This document shows, piece by piece, positions 16,797-25,967 of a DNA stretch of 64,000 nt. Below the pieces are notes generated by a model, which ran no database searches, was not told the DNA's origin, and was given only the letters and a program-made list of their open reading frames with translations. Source of the DNA: BOG-1155 sp963717985 (GTDB lineage: Bacteria; Desulfobacterota; Syntrophorhabdia; Syntrophorhabdales; WCHB1-27); contig CAVQYC010000002.1 of NCBI GenBank assembly GCA_963717985.1, positions 248,001 through 312,000 on the forward strand, written 5' to 3'. The position numbers and the translations under genes were made by a program. Within the stretch, counting starts at the first letter, position 1. Each line of letters starts with the position of its first letter.

Positions 16797-17410
16797 GAAG
16801 GGTAGCCGTGGCGGCGCTTGTGCTGATCTTTCTGTTTCCCGCGGCTGCCCGGCCCGAGCAGCAGGATGCCAGGGCGACGGTGCAGGCAAGCGTGGACAAC
16901 GTCCTGAAGGTGCTGCGCAATCCGGCGTTGAAAGGGGAGAGGGGGGAAAAGGAAAAGAAGGCAGAGATCATGGCCGAGGTCGAGAAATTCTTCGATTTCG
17001 TGGAGCTTTCGAAACGAACGCTCGGTCTTGATTGGAACCGGTTTAACCTGGACCAGCGCAAGGAGTTCGTCAACCTCTATAAAGAGCTCCTCCGGGACAC
17101 CTACATCGACCGGATCACCGCGTATACGAACGAAAAAGTGGAAGTTACCAACTCAGTCCCTCTTGACCGGAATACCGTCGAAGTTCGGAGCGAAGTGATT
17201 AACCAGGGTGGCCGGATACCTATTTATTACCGGGTGATGAATAAAAACGGTCAATGGAAGGTCTACGATGTCGTGATAGAAGGGGTCAGCCTCATCAGTA
17301 ACTACCGCAGCCAGTTCAGAGAGATCCTCATCAATCAGTCCCCCGGGGGGCTCCTCGACGCCCTGAAAAAGAGGGTAGGGGGCAGATCGCGAGACGCAAA
17401 GGGCTCCTGA
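16793..17410 (+). CDS. mlaC: MlaC-type periplasmic phospholipid-binding protein
   Basis: A 205-residue soluble protein with a cleavable signal peptide (VAALVLIFLFPAAARPEQQ). The body matches the Tgt2/MlaC fold: helices with FFDFVELSKRTLG and LDQRKEFVNLYKELLRDTYIDRI, then beta strands NGQWKVYDVVIEGVSLISNYRSQF, the segment most conserved in MlaC. It shuttles phospholipid between the MlaFEDB complex and the outer-membrane MlaA. It overlaps mlaD by four bases. No mlaA or mlaB is seen nearby. Confidence 0.92.
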   Translation: MRRVAVAALVLIFLFPAAARPEQQDARATVQASVDNVLKVLRNPALKGERGEKEKKAEIMAEVEKFFDFVELSKRTLGLDWNRFNLDQRKEFVNLYKELLRDTYIDRITAYTNEKVEVTNSVPLDRNTVEVRSEVINQGGRIPIYYRVMNKNGQWKVYDVVIEGVSLISNYRSQFREILINQSPGGLLDALKKRVGGRSRDAKGS

Positions 17411-17453
17411 GCGTCTGCCCGGGGGTATTTTCTTCTGTTGCCTAATCGGACCG

Positions 17454-18203
17454 ATGAGAAGTAGACTCCTTGCTATTGTGATGTTGAGACACTTCCTCCG
17501 GACCGGCGGATTTAAGGCCTGCTTCCTTGCGGCTGCGTGCCTCTCTATCGCGGCGTGTACCATCGTCGAGATCCCTTACCGCATAACCAAGGACGCGGTG
17601 AAGACCGCAGCCTATGTGGTAGAGGGAAGCTATGAGCTCACCGCCGGCACGACAAAAGTGATATACCGTATCGGGAAATTCACCTTCAAGGTGGCGAAGG
17701 CCCCCCTTGAGTGGCCCCTCACCGGCAGCATCGAGGCGATCGATGGGCTTCCCCCGAAGGAGGCCATCACGCAGGGGCGTGTGAAGACCGCGCCTTACAC
17801 GGTCAAGGGGAAGACGTACTATCCCATGTCGGTCGAGGAGGCAAAGACTTATCGTGCGACAGGCACTGCTTCCTGGTACGGATATGAAACCTCCCGGAGT
17901 AAGTACGGCCATATGACGGCCAACGGGGAGGCTTTTGATCCGGAAGGCTTGACGGCCGCGCACAAATATCTGCCCCTTCCAACCCATGTAAAAGTCACTA
18001 ATCTTGAGAATGGCCGTTTCATCATACTCAGGGTGAACGACCGAGGTCCTTTCCCAAGCGATCGCAACCCGTCATCGGGCGAGCGTATTCTTGACGTCAG
18101 CGCTGGGGCAGCAAAGCTGTTGGGATTCTATCATAAGGGGCTTGCGAAGGTGCAGATCGAGGTCATACAGCTCCAACAAAGGGTGACGGAATCGGGTCGA
18201 TAA
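17454..18203 (+). CDS. rlpA: RlpA-family septal-ring lipoprotein
   Basis: A 249-residue lipoprotein: the signal sequence ends in the lipobox LSIAAC (Cys about residue 35). Residues about 135-240 form a double-psi beta-barrel of the RlpA type (GTASWYG, TANGEAFDP, THVKVTN, RVNDRGPF, LDVSAGAAKLLGF). RlpA proteins bind or cleave peptidoglycan stripped of stem peptides; the catalytic Asp is in the NDRGP motif. No SPOR domain is present. It lies 43 bases after mlaC and may be cotranscribed with the mla operon. The spacer domain (40-130) is of unknown fold. Confidence 0.9.
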   Translation: MRSRLLAIVMLRHFLRTGGFKACFLAAACLSIAACTIVEIPYRITKDAVKTAAYVVEGSYELTAGTTKVIYRIGKFTFKVAKAPLEWPLTGSIEAIDGLPPKEAITQGRVKTAPYTVKGKTYYPMSVEEAKTYRATGTASWYGYETSRSKYGHMTANGEAFDPEGLTAAHKYLPLPTHVKVTNLENGRFIILRVNDRGPFPSDRNPSSGERILDVSAGAAKLLGFYHKGLAKVQIEVIQLQQRVTESGR

Positions 18204-18223
18204 TCATGATCAATGAGAAGACG

Positions 18224-18275
18224 GGGTACCTCCTCCTTAATTAAGAGCCTGGCGTTCTTTTTAAGGAAGGTACCC
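18224..18275 (+). terminator. Predicted terminator after the mla-rlpA operon
   Basis: GGTACCTCCTCCTTAA near 18225-18240 pairs imperfectly with TTAAGGAAGGTACC at 18261-18274, and the stem is followed by TATTTT. It sits 20 bases after the rlpA stop. Confidence 0.6.
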
Positions 18276-18423
18276 TATTTTCTATCACTGACACAACATA
18301 TTATACGCTGGCCTAAGGCCCCCCGCCCTTGATCCCCGCCCGCTTTCATGATAAAGTAGCAGCCAACAGCCGCAGCCGGCCGTCCGGTCGACATCGTGTT
18401 CGCATTACGTGAAAGGCGAGGAT

Positions 18424-19404
18424 ATGAAAGCAGGCGCTCATCTGAGGATATGGGTATTTGTGATAATGGCGGGCGTGCTGCTTTTGGTCCCTTCACCGGG
18501 GTTCGCAAAAGAGAACGCGCCGGGGGGAAACCGCGCCTCTTCCCTTATTCGCTTCGGGGTCCTGCCCGTGCTTCAGGCACTCCCCCTGTTCGTTGCGGCC
18601 GAGAGGGGCTTCTTCAAGGAAGAGGGTCTGAATGTCGAGCTTACCATGTTTAATTCCGCCCTCGAAAAGGACATAGCTTTTACTTCCGGCCAGATCGTCG
18701 GTTACTTCGGTGATCTCCAGACCTGCATCGTGCTCAACGGCAATGGAGCGCCTATTAAGATCGTGGCGGAAGTGTACAATGCGACGAAACGGCAGCGGAC
18801 TTTTGCGTTACTGATCTCGCCAAAGTATAGGGGCAAGACCGTCGCCGAGGCGGCGAAGGCGGGGGTCGCGGTGAGCTCGAATACGATTCTCGACTACCTT
18901 ACGACGAAATTCCTCGCATCCCGGGGCGTTCCCTTAAATCAGGCGAGCCTGGTCGAGATGAAGAACATACCGATCCGCCTGCAGATGCTCGTCGGGGGAC
19001 AGGTGGCGGCAGCAGTCCTGCCCGAGCCGCTTGCCACGCTTGCAGAGGCGCAAGGCGCGGCCGCGGTGGCAGACGACGCGGGTACCGGTCTGTCTTCGAC
19101 AGTGCTCGCGTTCAACGAAAGATTTCTTAACCAATCCGGCAACCAGGCAAAGGCAATCCTGCGGGCCGTGGCAAAGGCATCGGCCTATATCAACGAAAAA
19201 CCCAATGATGTGCGCCCGGTGATGAACCGTGATTGCCGGATTCCCGGGCAATTGCAGAAGACGTTCCCTGTTCCGGAGTTCCCAAAACCGGCCCTCCCCG
19301 GCCTCGGCCAGGTGAATGACGTGCAGCTTTGGCTTCATCAAAAAGGGACAATCAAAGAGGAATTCCCCTACCGCCGGTGGGTGGCTGATGGCTACCTCCC
19401 CTGA
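18424..19404 (+). CDS. NMT1/SsuA-type ABC transporter substrate-binding protein
   Basis: A 326-residue periplasmic binding protein. The start ATG 18424 has GGCGAGG upstream and gives a signal peptide (IWVFVIMAGVLLLVPSPGFA). The body shows family features: FGVLPVLQALPLFVAAERGFF with the EGLNVEL strand, the YRGKTVAEAAKAGVAVS hinge region, and VGGQVAAAVLPEP. Such proteins bind sulfonates, nitrate, pyrimidine precursors or aromatic acids; the ligand here is unknown. It is the first gene of a four-gene unit with ABC ATPase, permease and a MenA-like prenyltransferase, which suggests the ligand may be related to quinone or prenylated-aromatic metabolism (inference). Confidence 0.87.
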   Translation: MKAGAHLRIWVFVIMAGVLLLVPSPGFAKENAPGGNRASSLIRFGVLPVLQALPLFVAAERGFFKEEGLNVELTMFNSALEKDIAFTSGQIVGYFGDLQTCIVLNGNGAPIKIVAEVYNATKRQRTFALLISPKYRGKTVAEAAKAGVAVSSNTILDYLTTKFLASRGVPLNQASLVEMKNIPIRLQMLVGGQVAAAVLPEPLATLAEAQGAAAVADDAGTGLSSTVLAFNERFLNQSGNQAKAILRAVAKASAYINEKPNDVRPVMNRDCRIPGQLQKTFPVPEFPKPALPGLGQVNDVQLWLHQKGTIKEEFPYRRWVADGYLP

Positions 19405-20140
19405 GCTCCTGCGGGTAGCGGGCTTGCGGAAAACCTTTTACGTCGCGCCTCATCCCAAGACTGTGCTGAATGAGGTCAATTTTACCCTGTCCGCCCACGA
19501 CTCTCTGGCGGTGGTGGGACCGTCCGGTTGCGGCAAGACGACACTCCTGCTTATGATCGCGGGGCTCTTATCGCCGTCGGAAGGTACTATATTACTGGAG
19601 GGCTCGCCTATGTTGGGCCCATCGAGGGGTGTCGCGCTCGTGCTGCAGCATTACGGGCTTTTTCCGTGGAAAACAGTCGCCGCAAATATTTCCCTCGGCG
19701 CAAAGCTGCAAAAGATAAGGATTACGGATGCGGAGCTGCACGCTGTCAAGAGAGAACTCGGCATAGAAGACCTGGACCATCTTTATCCCGAACAGTTGAG
19801 CGGGGGTCAGCGACAACGGGTCGCCCTCGCGAGGGCTATCCTCTTGCGGCCGAGCCTGCTTTTGCTTGATGAGCCCTTCGCCGCCATCGATACGATTACC
19901 CGGGAGCGGCTTCAGAACAGTCTGTCCGCTCTCTTCTCACGGCGCCGCTTCAGCTTCATTGTCGTCACCCACAGCTTCGAAGAAGCAGTTTTTCTGGGAA
20001 GGCAAATCCTTGTTCTCGACAATGGCGCACGTATAAGAGCGACCCTTCATAACCCCGGGGCGGGCGACCCCGAGTATCGTCGTACGCCCGAATTCTTCAG
20101 GCAAAGTCTCCGCTTGCGAAACACCCTGGAGGACTCTTAG
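19388..20140 (+). CDS. ABC transporter ATPase (SsuB/TauB-like)
   Basis: A 250-residue ATPase with Walker A GPSGCGKTT, Q-loop (LVLQHYGLFPWKT), signature LSGGQRQRVALARA, Walker B LLLLDEPFAAID and switch His in VVTHSFEEA. The LFPWKT sequence is typical of the nitrate/sulfonate/taurine importer ATPases. The start at 19388 overlaps the binding-protein gene by 17 bases. The permease follows without a gap (stop at 20140, ATG at 20141). Confidence 0.92.
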   Translation: MATSPELLRVAGLRKTFYVAPHPKTVLNEVNFTLSAHDSLAVVGPSGCGKTTLLLMIAGLLSPSEGTILLEGSPMLGPSRGVALVLQHYGLFPWKTVAANISLGAKLQKIRITDAELHAVKRELGIEDLDHLYPEQLSGGQRQRVALARAILLRPSLLLLDEPFAAIDTITRERLQNSLSALFSRRRFSFIVVTHSFEEAVFLGRQILVLDNGARIRATLHNPGAGDPEYRRTPEFFRQSLRLRNTLEDS

Positions 20141-20887
20141 ATGAAATCGGCAAGACTTCCGGCGTACGCGGCTACTGTTCTTTTCATTTATGGTTTCTGG
20201 TACGTGCTTTCGCTTCTCCTGGGGAGCACGCTGCTCCCCGACCCCTTTCAGGTATTCTCTGCCGGGTTTAAGGAAATCGGTATGTACGCGTTCTGGCAGC
20301 ACGTGGGGGCGAGCGCATACCGTATCCTCGCGGGCCTCTTCATCGCGTTCATCGCCGGCGTGCCGCTGGGCCTTCTCGTGGGAAGCAGCCCCCGCCTCGA
20401 CCGCCTCTTCTCGCCCCTCATTTATTTGGGCTATCCTGTCCCCAAAATAGTCTTTCTGCCCATTATCTTCGTCCTCTTCGGTTTGGGGGATACGAGCAAG
20501 ATAGCGTTGATCACCTTGATCGTCTTTTTTCAGCTCCTTATCACCACGAGGGATGCAGCACGGAGCATCGATACGGAGGTTATCTATTCATTGAAGTCCT
20601 TGGGGGGAGGGCGCTTCGATTTCTACCGGCATGTCGTGTGGCCCGTCAGCCTGCCCGGTATCTTTACGTCGCTTCGGATCGTCACCGGAACGGCTGTCGC
20701 GGTGCTCTTTTTTGTCGAATCGATCGGCACGAACAAGGGCCTGGGCTTCTTCATCATCGACGCCTGGGGTCGGGCAGATTATGTCGCCATGTTTGTCGGC
20801 ATCATAGCCCTTTCCGTCATAGGCATCATGCTCTATGAAGCCTTTGATCTCCTGGAGCGAAAGCTTTGCAAATGGAAAAGTGTATAG
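20141..20887 (+). CDS. ABC transporter permease (SsuC/TauC-like)
   Basis: A 248-residue inner-membrane permease with six hydrophobic helices and the binding-protein-dependent permease EAA loop (residues about 148-167, SLKSLGGGRFDFYRHVVWPVSLPGI). The N-terminal residues AATVLFIYGFWYVLSLLLG form the first helix. It follows the ATPase directly and its 3' end overlaps the prenyltransferase gene by 16 bases, which argues that all four genes are one transcription unit. Confidence 0.92.
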   Translation: MKSARLPAYAATVLFIYGFWYVLSLLLGSTLLPDPFQVFSAGFKEIGMYAFWQHVGASAYRILAGLFIAFIAGVPLGLLVGSSPRLDRLFSPLIYLGYPVPKIVFLPIIFVLFGLGDTSKIALITLIVFFQLLITTRDAARSIDTEVIYSLKSLGGGRFDFYRHVVWPVSLPGIFTSLRIVTGTAVAVLFFVESIGTNKGLGFFIIDAWGRADYVAMFVGIIALSVIGIMLYEAFDLLERKLCKWKSV

Positions 20888-21783
20888 ATTCATTGCAGAC
20901 GATGAAGGTCAGTCGCATGAGGGCCTGGATACAGGCAAGCAGGCCTCCCTTTTTCATCGCGACCCTCATTCCTCTCTTCGTCGGATGGGTCCTTGCAAGA
21001 GATGCCGGTCTCCATCCGGGCAGGTTCTTTCTGGTCGTGCTCGCCTCTTTTATGGTGCATCTTGCCACGAACCTTGCGAACGATTATTTCGACTATCTGG
21101 AGGGGACCGATTCAGGAGAATCGATTGGCGGGTCACGGGTCATTCAGGAGGGAAAGCTGGCTCCCCGAAGTTTGCTGAGGGCAATTACGGGACTTTACGG
21201 ACTTGCCTGCCTTATAGCTTTTTATCTGATGGTCACTCTCCATCTCTTTATCATTCTGCCTCTCGTGCTTTTTGCCTTTCTCAGCAGCCTTTTCTATGTG
21301 GCGCCCCCGATCCGCTACGGGTATCACAGCCTCGGCGAGGTGTTTGTCGGGATTAACATGGGTCCGCTGATGGTGGTAGGCACCTATTGGGTCATTGCGG
21401 GCCGCCCCGCATGGATGCCTCTTTATGTGTCGGTCCCGATAGGCCTTATGGTCGCGTCAATTCTCTACTATCAGAGCCTGCCGGACATGTTGACCGACAT
21501 GGAGGCAGGCAAGCATACCTTGGCCTTGATGCTGGGGAAGAGAGGGGCCTACCTGGGACTCATCCTGTTCTTCGTCCTGATTTATGGATCGATTATAATC
21601 CTGCTCCTGCTCGGTCTTCTCTCCCGGGTAGCCCTGTTCTCTCTGCTCGGCATTCCCCTTCTCTTCAAATTGATGGCGCTTGTGAGGAGGACGGATAACT
21701 GGGTTATGCTCGATCAGTACGGGAAATACGTGCGGATGGTCTATTTCATAAACGGTTGTGCGATTCTGGCGGCGCTGTTCTAG
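20872..21783 (+). CDS. menA: UbiA-family prenyltransferase, MenA-like
   Basis: A 303-residue membrane enzyme with eight to nine helices. The two Asp-rich motifs of UbiA prenyltransferases are clear: NDYFDYLEGTD (binding Mg-prenyl diphosphate) and DMLTDMEAGKHTLA. The NDYFD/GTD pair resembles 1,4-dihydroxy-2-naphthoate polyprenyltransferase (MenA) more than UbiA. Menaquinone is expected in anaerobic respirers. The ATG at 20872 lies inside the permease gene; GGAGCGAAAG is upstream. Linkage to an ABC importer is unusual and suggests uptake of an aromatic precursor to be prenylated (inference). Substrate assignment is moderate. Confidence 0.83.
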   Translation: MEKCIDSLQTMKVSRMRAWIQASRPPFFIATLIPLFVGWVLARDAGLHPGRFFLVVLASFMVHLATNLANDYFDYLEGTDSGESIGGSRVIQEGKLAPRSLLRAITGLYGLACLIAFYLMVTLHLFIILPLVLFAFLSSLFYVAPPIRYGYHSLGEVFVGINMGPLMVVGTYWVIAGRPAWMPLYVSVPIGLMVASILYYQSLPDMLTDMEAGKHTLALMLGKRGAYLGLILFFVLIYGSIIILLLLGLLSRVALFSLLGIPLLFKLMALVRRTDNWVMLDQYGKYVRMVYFINGCAILAALF

Positions 21784-21919
21784 CTCACATTCCTCTCCGC
21801 ATGGTATTCTCGTAGTGCTGCACAATGCGCTTCCCTGGCACTATATTAGTATTGCGTGATAGCCCTTGTGCACCCTCTACCAAGGTGATACCCTGTGTGG
21901 GGAGATAGATAGCAGGGGT

Positions 21920-24118
21920 ATGGTTATCGGAGCGATATTGAGGATGATTTCTAAAGTCAGGATAGGACGGCGTTATATTCCACCAGTGGCAGTGATGGTT
22001 GTCGGGGTCGGGCTGTCCGTGCTGGCATTTCTGTTGGTGCACCAGCGCTGGCAGCCCTGGGTGGCACTGACGGCCGGCCTTACGTTCACTGCTTTCCTGG
22101 CGGGCTACCTATTTATCAGTATCGGTCGCGCCAGACATATCGAAAGACTCGTGGAGGAACGGACCTTGGACCTGGCACAGGCCAACACCGATCTGCACAC
22201 GGAAATCATCGACCGCCAGAAAGCCGAGATGCAGCTCCGGGAGTCTGAAGAACGCTACCGTGTGGCGATAGAAAGCTCGAACGACGGCGTATCACTCTTT
22301 AGAGGACCTGGCCTCATCTATGGCAACAAGAGATATCTAGACATGTTCGGGTACGACAGCCTTGAGGAAGCGCAGCGCACGGATCGTTTCGTCAAGATAC
22401 ACCCTGATGACCGGGAGATGGTCGTCGAGTATAGCGCGAGGAGGCAGAGAGGCGAACCGGCCCCGTCGCCATACGAATGCAAAGTGATCGGGAAGAACGG
22501 CGCAATAATGCATCTGGAGGTCTCTGTCGCCAGTGTGACGTATCTTGGAAAACCCGCCTCCCTTGCGTATCTCAGGGACATCACCGAGCGTAAGCGGACA
22601 GAGGCGGCGTTTATACAGAGTGAGAAGAAATATCGCAGTATCTTCGACAACGCCATAGAGGGTATCTTTCAGACGACGCCGGACGGCCGCTACCTCACAG
22701 TGAATCCTGCCCTGGCCCGCATGTACGGCTATGGCTCCCCCGAGGAGATGATGGAGGCGGTATCCGACCTCCAGGAGCAGCAGTACGTAGTCCCGGAGGA
22801 TCGCGTCAGGCTCAAGACCCTCTACCGGGAACAGGGCTTTGTGGAAAGGTTCGAGACCCAGATCTACACAAAAAGCAGGTATAAGGTGTGGATCTCCATG
22901 AATGCCCGGGCCGTCAAAGACGAGGAGGGCAATACCCTCTACTACGAGGGCACGACCGAGAACGTCACCGAGCGCAAGAACCTCGAAGCCCAGCTCCGCC
23001 AGGCGCAAAAAATGGAGGCCGTGGGCACCCTTGCGGGCGGTGTCGCCCATGACTTCAACAACATCCTCACCGTCATCATGGGCTTGAGCAATCTCATCCA
23101 GATGAGCATCGACAAGGACGACATCCTCCGGCCGTACGTGGACCAGATAGTGGCCTCGTCGGAGAGGGCGGCCGAACTCACCCAGAGCCTTCTCGCCTTC
23201 GGCCGCAAGCAGCGCATCGCCCTGGAACCCCACAAGGTGAACGGAGTCGTCACGAGCACGGCAAAGCTCTTAAAAAGACTCCTTCCCGAGGACATCACAC
23301 TCACGATGAGCCTTGCAGACGAGGATGCCGCCAGCCTGCTCGACATCACCCAGATAGGCCAGGTCCTCATGAACCTTGCCACCAATGCCCGCGACGCCAT
23401 GCCGCATGGAGGCTCGCTCACCATAGCGACAGATAAGGTAACCCTGGACGAGAGCTTCAGGAAGATCCACGGATTCGGTCTGCCGGGCGACTATGTGAAA
23501 CTCTCCGTGTCCGATACCGGCACGGGTATGGACGAGCGGACCATGGAGCATATCTTCGAGCCCTTCTTTACCACGAAAGAAGTAGGCAAAGGGACGGGCC
23601 TCGGACTCGCGAGCGCCTATGGCATCATGAAGCAGCACAACGGCTACATCACTGTTTCCAGCAGGCTTTTCAACGGGACCACCTTCGACATATACCTCCC
23701 TCTCATCAATGCGCCATCCCAAAAAGAAGCTCTTCCTTCCGGAGAAATCACACGGGGCACCGAGACCATCCTCATAGTCGAAGACGACCGGGACGTGAGG
23801 AAAATGCTCACCGAAATCCTCCAAACTCAGGGTTACGTCACTATGGAAGCCATTGATGGAGACGATGCGATAAGAGTCCATCATGAGCACAAGGTGGACC
23901 TCATCATCCTTGACGTGGTGATGCCGGGGAAAAACGGCAAGGAAGCCCTCGACGAAATCACCCGTACCGACCCAAGGGTCAAAGCAATTTTCGTGAGCGG
24001 CTACACGGGAGATATCGTCATTGACAAAGGCATTCAAAGCGAGGGCATTGACTTTCTCCAGAAGCCCCTCTCGGCGACGGTCCTGCTTGCGAAAGTGAGA
24101 GAAGTACTGGACAGGTAG
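21920..24118 (+). CDS. Membrane-bound PAS hybrid histidine kinase with receiver domain
   Basis: About 732 residues. Two adjacent hydrophobic helices (residues about 20-70) are followed by a coiled coil (ERLVEERTLDLAQ), two PAS domains (about 95-225 and 230-355, each ending in an ITERKR-type PAC motif), HisKA with the phospho-acceptor His in GGVAHDFNN, a GHKL ATPase (N box NLATNARDAMPHGG; G boxes DTGTGM and GKGTGLGL), and a C-terminal receiver (LILDVVMPGKNG). Start choice is uncertain; ATG 21920 has only a weak GGGG upstream. The receiver suggests intramolecular phosphorelay. The signal is unknown. The downstream PilZ gene hints at c-di-GMP-linked output. Confidence 0.88.
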   Translation: MVIGAILRMISKVRIGRRYIPPVAVMVVGVGLSVLAFLLVHQRWQPWVALTAGLTFTAFLAGYLFISIGRARHIERLVEERTLDLAQANTDLHTEIIDRQKAEMQLRESEERYRVAIESSNDGVSLFRGPGLIYGNKRYLDMFGYDSLEEAQRTDRFVKIHPDDREMVVEYSARRQRGEPAPSPYECKVIGKNGAIMHLEVSVASVTYLGKPASLAYLRDITERKRTEAAFIQSEKKYRSIFDNAIEGIFQTTPDGRYLTVNPALARMYGYGSPEEMMEAVSDLQEQQYVVPEDRVRLKTLYREQGFVERFETQIYTKSRYKVWISMNARAVKDEEGNTLYYEGTTENVTERKNLEAQLRQAQKMEAVGTLAGGVAHDFNNILTVIMGLSNLIQMSIDKDDILRPYVDQIVASSERAAELTQSLLAFGRKQRIALEPHKVNGVVTSTAKLLKRLLPEDITLTMSLADEDAASLLDITQIGQVLMNLATNARDAMPHGGSLTIATDKVTLDESFRKIHGFGLPGDYVKLSVSDTGTGMDERTMEHIFEPFFTTKEVGKGTGLGLASAYGIMKQHNGYITVSSRLFNGTTFDIYLPLINAPSQKEALPSGEITRGTETILIVEDDRDVRKMLTEILQTQGYVTMEAIDGDDAIRVHHEHKVDLIILDVVMPGKNGKEALDEITRTDPRVKAIFVSGYTGDIVIDKGIQSEGIDFLQKPLSATVLLAKVREVLDR

Positions 24119-24174
24119 AAGGCTGTCGCCGGCCACCGGTTAAGTCCTGCCCCTTTTGTCCGAACAACTCTATT

Positions 24175-24843
24175 ATGAGAATTGTGCCCGGACTCAGTGT
24201 GAGGATCGTTGTGGAGACCGACCACCGGAGAGAGGGTGTAATGGTGATGGACTCGATGGTCTATGAGGTGAGCGGCGATGCCCTGGTGCTCGCCCAGACA
24301 GAGCCCCCGCTCAACAGCGGGGAGATCACGGTGACCTATCTCGCGGAGGAGAAAAAAGGGGCTATACGCTATGGTTTTCCCGCCACAGTCACCGCATATG
24401 TGGATGCCTACCAGCCGGTGCCCGGCAGGCAGGTGCAGGCCCTGCTCGTGAGCAGAAAGGCCGACCCCGCTTCGCATAGCATAAGGAGGTGCTATCGCGT
24501 AGAACCGACCCCCACGAGCCGCATCGATCTCTATGTGCATGACGAGAAGGTAACCATCGCCAATATATCGCTCGGCGGTGTGAGGTTCAGCTATGACACG
24601 TCTATTCCCCTTGAAGCAGGCGTTTCCGTGAAATTGTTCTTCGATGTGGTCGGAGAGGACTATATGGTCGATGCCACGGTTCTCAGGACCTCATACGGCA
24701 GGGGAAGACTTTGCTTTGCCGTGGCTGAATTCGAAAGTAACATGGGCCGGTTCCAGCGGGCATTGGCCCGCAGGATCTATGCCATCGAAAGGGAAGCACG
24801 CCGGCAAAGAGCGTCGACCGACCAAGGAAAAAGTGATGTGTGA
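24175..24843 (+). CDS. PilZ-domain protein (cyclic di-GMP effector)
   Basis: A 222-residue protein with a YcgR-N-like beta region (residues 1-100) and a C-terminal PilZ domain. The c-di-GMP-binding signature is present: RRCYRVEP (the RXXXR-type segment) and, about 35 residues later, NISLGGVRF (D/NXSXXG). It ends with a long basic helix. PilZ proteins act as motility, exopolysaccharide or transport switches on c-di-GMP binding. It is 56 bases after the hybrid kinase and may be its output partner (inference). The start ATG lacks a visible ribosome site. Confidence 0.85.
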   Translation: MRIVPGLSVRIVVETDHRREGVMVMDSMVYEVSGDALVLAQTEPPLNSGEITVTYLAEEKKGAIRYGFPATVTAYVDAYQPVPGRQVQALLVSRKADPASHSIRRCYRVEPTPTSRIDLYVHDEKVTIANISLGGVRFSYDTSIPLEAGVSVKLFFDVVGEDYMVDATVLRTSYGRGRLCFAVAEFESNMGRFQRALARRIYAIEREARRQRASTDQGKSDV

Positions 24844-24879
24844 TAAAAGTGAAGAAGGTGCAAAGGGGTATTAGGGTTT

Positions 24880-25800
24880 CTACGCTTTGCCGCGGTTTGT
24901 CGCGTAAATGCCCGCGCATACCAGGACCAGGCCGCAGACGAGCCCCGTTGTCATCTGCTCATGGAGAAAAAGCCCGCTCGCCGCAGTGCCGAAGATGGGG
25001 GTGAGCAAGGTGAAGACGGCGAGCTGCGATATAGGGTAGGTGTGTATCATCCTGAACCAGATAAGGTAGGAGGCAAAGGCGACGATGACCGACGAATAAA
25101 GGACGCCTGCGATAACGAAGGGGGTAACCCTGATTATCCACCGGGGCTCCAGCAGAACGGCAAACACTAAGATAATCGGTATCGAGAAGACAAGCTGATA
25201 GAGGAAGGTATTGATCGGGTGCACCCTTTCGGCAAGGTATTTTTTTATATAGACGGTCGTTGCGCCCCAGAAGACCGCTCCGCCGATGGCGAAGATATCG
25301 CCGAGCAACATGGCAGGGGTCCAGGTCTTCGGCTTGCCCTGGAGGACCATATAGGCGCCTAGAAATGCGAGGATCATGCCTATGATTCGCATCGTCCCCA
25401 TCCGTTCTTTCACCACTGCCCAGGCCCCCAGGGCGACGACAAAGGCGGACAGGTTTAACAGTATGGCGGTCCGTGCGGCATCCGTATACATCAGGCCGAG
25501 GTAGATGCAGATGAATTCGGAGCCGAAAAGCATGCCGGTCATGAAGCCGTGAAAGAGGCGGATATCCCGGTGGAAAATGGGCTGCTTTACCGAGAGACAG
25601 TAGATAATGCCGAGGAAGGAAGCGATTAGGGACCTCAGAAGCGAGTTGAAGATGGGCGAGAGGCCATGGTTGGTGACCTTTACGACCGGATAATTGACGC
25701 CCCAAAGCATGGTGAGACCTATGAGTATCACCACCCCGGCGAGATCGATATGGTCTTTTCTCCCCGTCAAAGCCTGCGATGCCTCGCCGTCTCCGTGCAT
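24880..25800 (-). CDS. DMT-superfamily EamA transporter
   Basis: A 306-residue protein of ten predicted transmembrane helices arranged as two EamA repeats (residues about 20-150 and 170-300). The conserved patterns LTMLWGVNYPVVK, AILLNLSAFVVAL...KERM and YLIWFRMIHTYPISQLAVFTLLTPIFG are typical of drug/metabolite exporters such as RhaT/YdcZ-type permeases. The substrate is unknown. The gene is oriented against its neighbours, convergent with the PilZ gene. Confidence 0.9.
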   Translation of the reverse strand: MHGDGEASQALTGRKDHIDLAGVVILIGLTMLWGVNYPVVKVTNHGLSPIFNSLLRSLIASFLGIIYCLSVKQPIFHRDIRLFHGFMTGMLFGSEFICIYLGLMYTDAARTAILLNLSAFVVALGAWAVVKERMGTMRIIGMILAFLGAYMVLQGKPKTWTPAMLLGDIFAIGGAVFWGATTVYIKKYLAERVHPINTFLYQLVFSIPIILVFAVLLEPRWIIRVTPFVIAGVLYSSVIVAFASYLIWFRMIHTYPISQLAVFTLLTPIFGTAASGLFLHEQMTTGLVCGLVLVCAGIYATNRGKA

Positions 25801-25880
25801 GGACCGCCCCCCCGCCTTTTGGCCGCCTTTATTTGACCATAACGCGAGCGGTTATTGCAAGACAGGGGCATAGGGGGCAG

Positions 25881-25927
25881 GCCCTAATAATAGGTCGTAT
25901 AAGTCTTATAGGACCTATTATTAGGGC
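25881..25927. repeat. Intergenic palindrome copy 3, near-perfect 47-bp
   Basis: The arms GCCCTAATAATAGGTC (25881-25896) and GACCTATTATTAGGGC (25912-25927) are exact reverse complements, and the centre (TATAAG-T-CTTATA) is itself palindromic. It is the longest member of the family seen at 2171 and 4883. It lies 41 bases before the response-regulator gene and overlaps the place where an upstream activator or terminator would be expected. Confidence 0.85.
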
Positions 25928-25967
25928 ATATTTTTAAATGCGCGATTTTGTACTATACTATGTGCTT

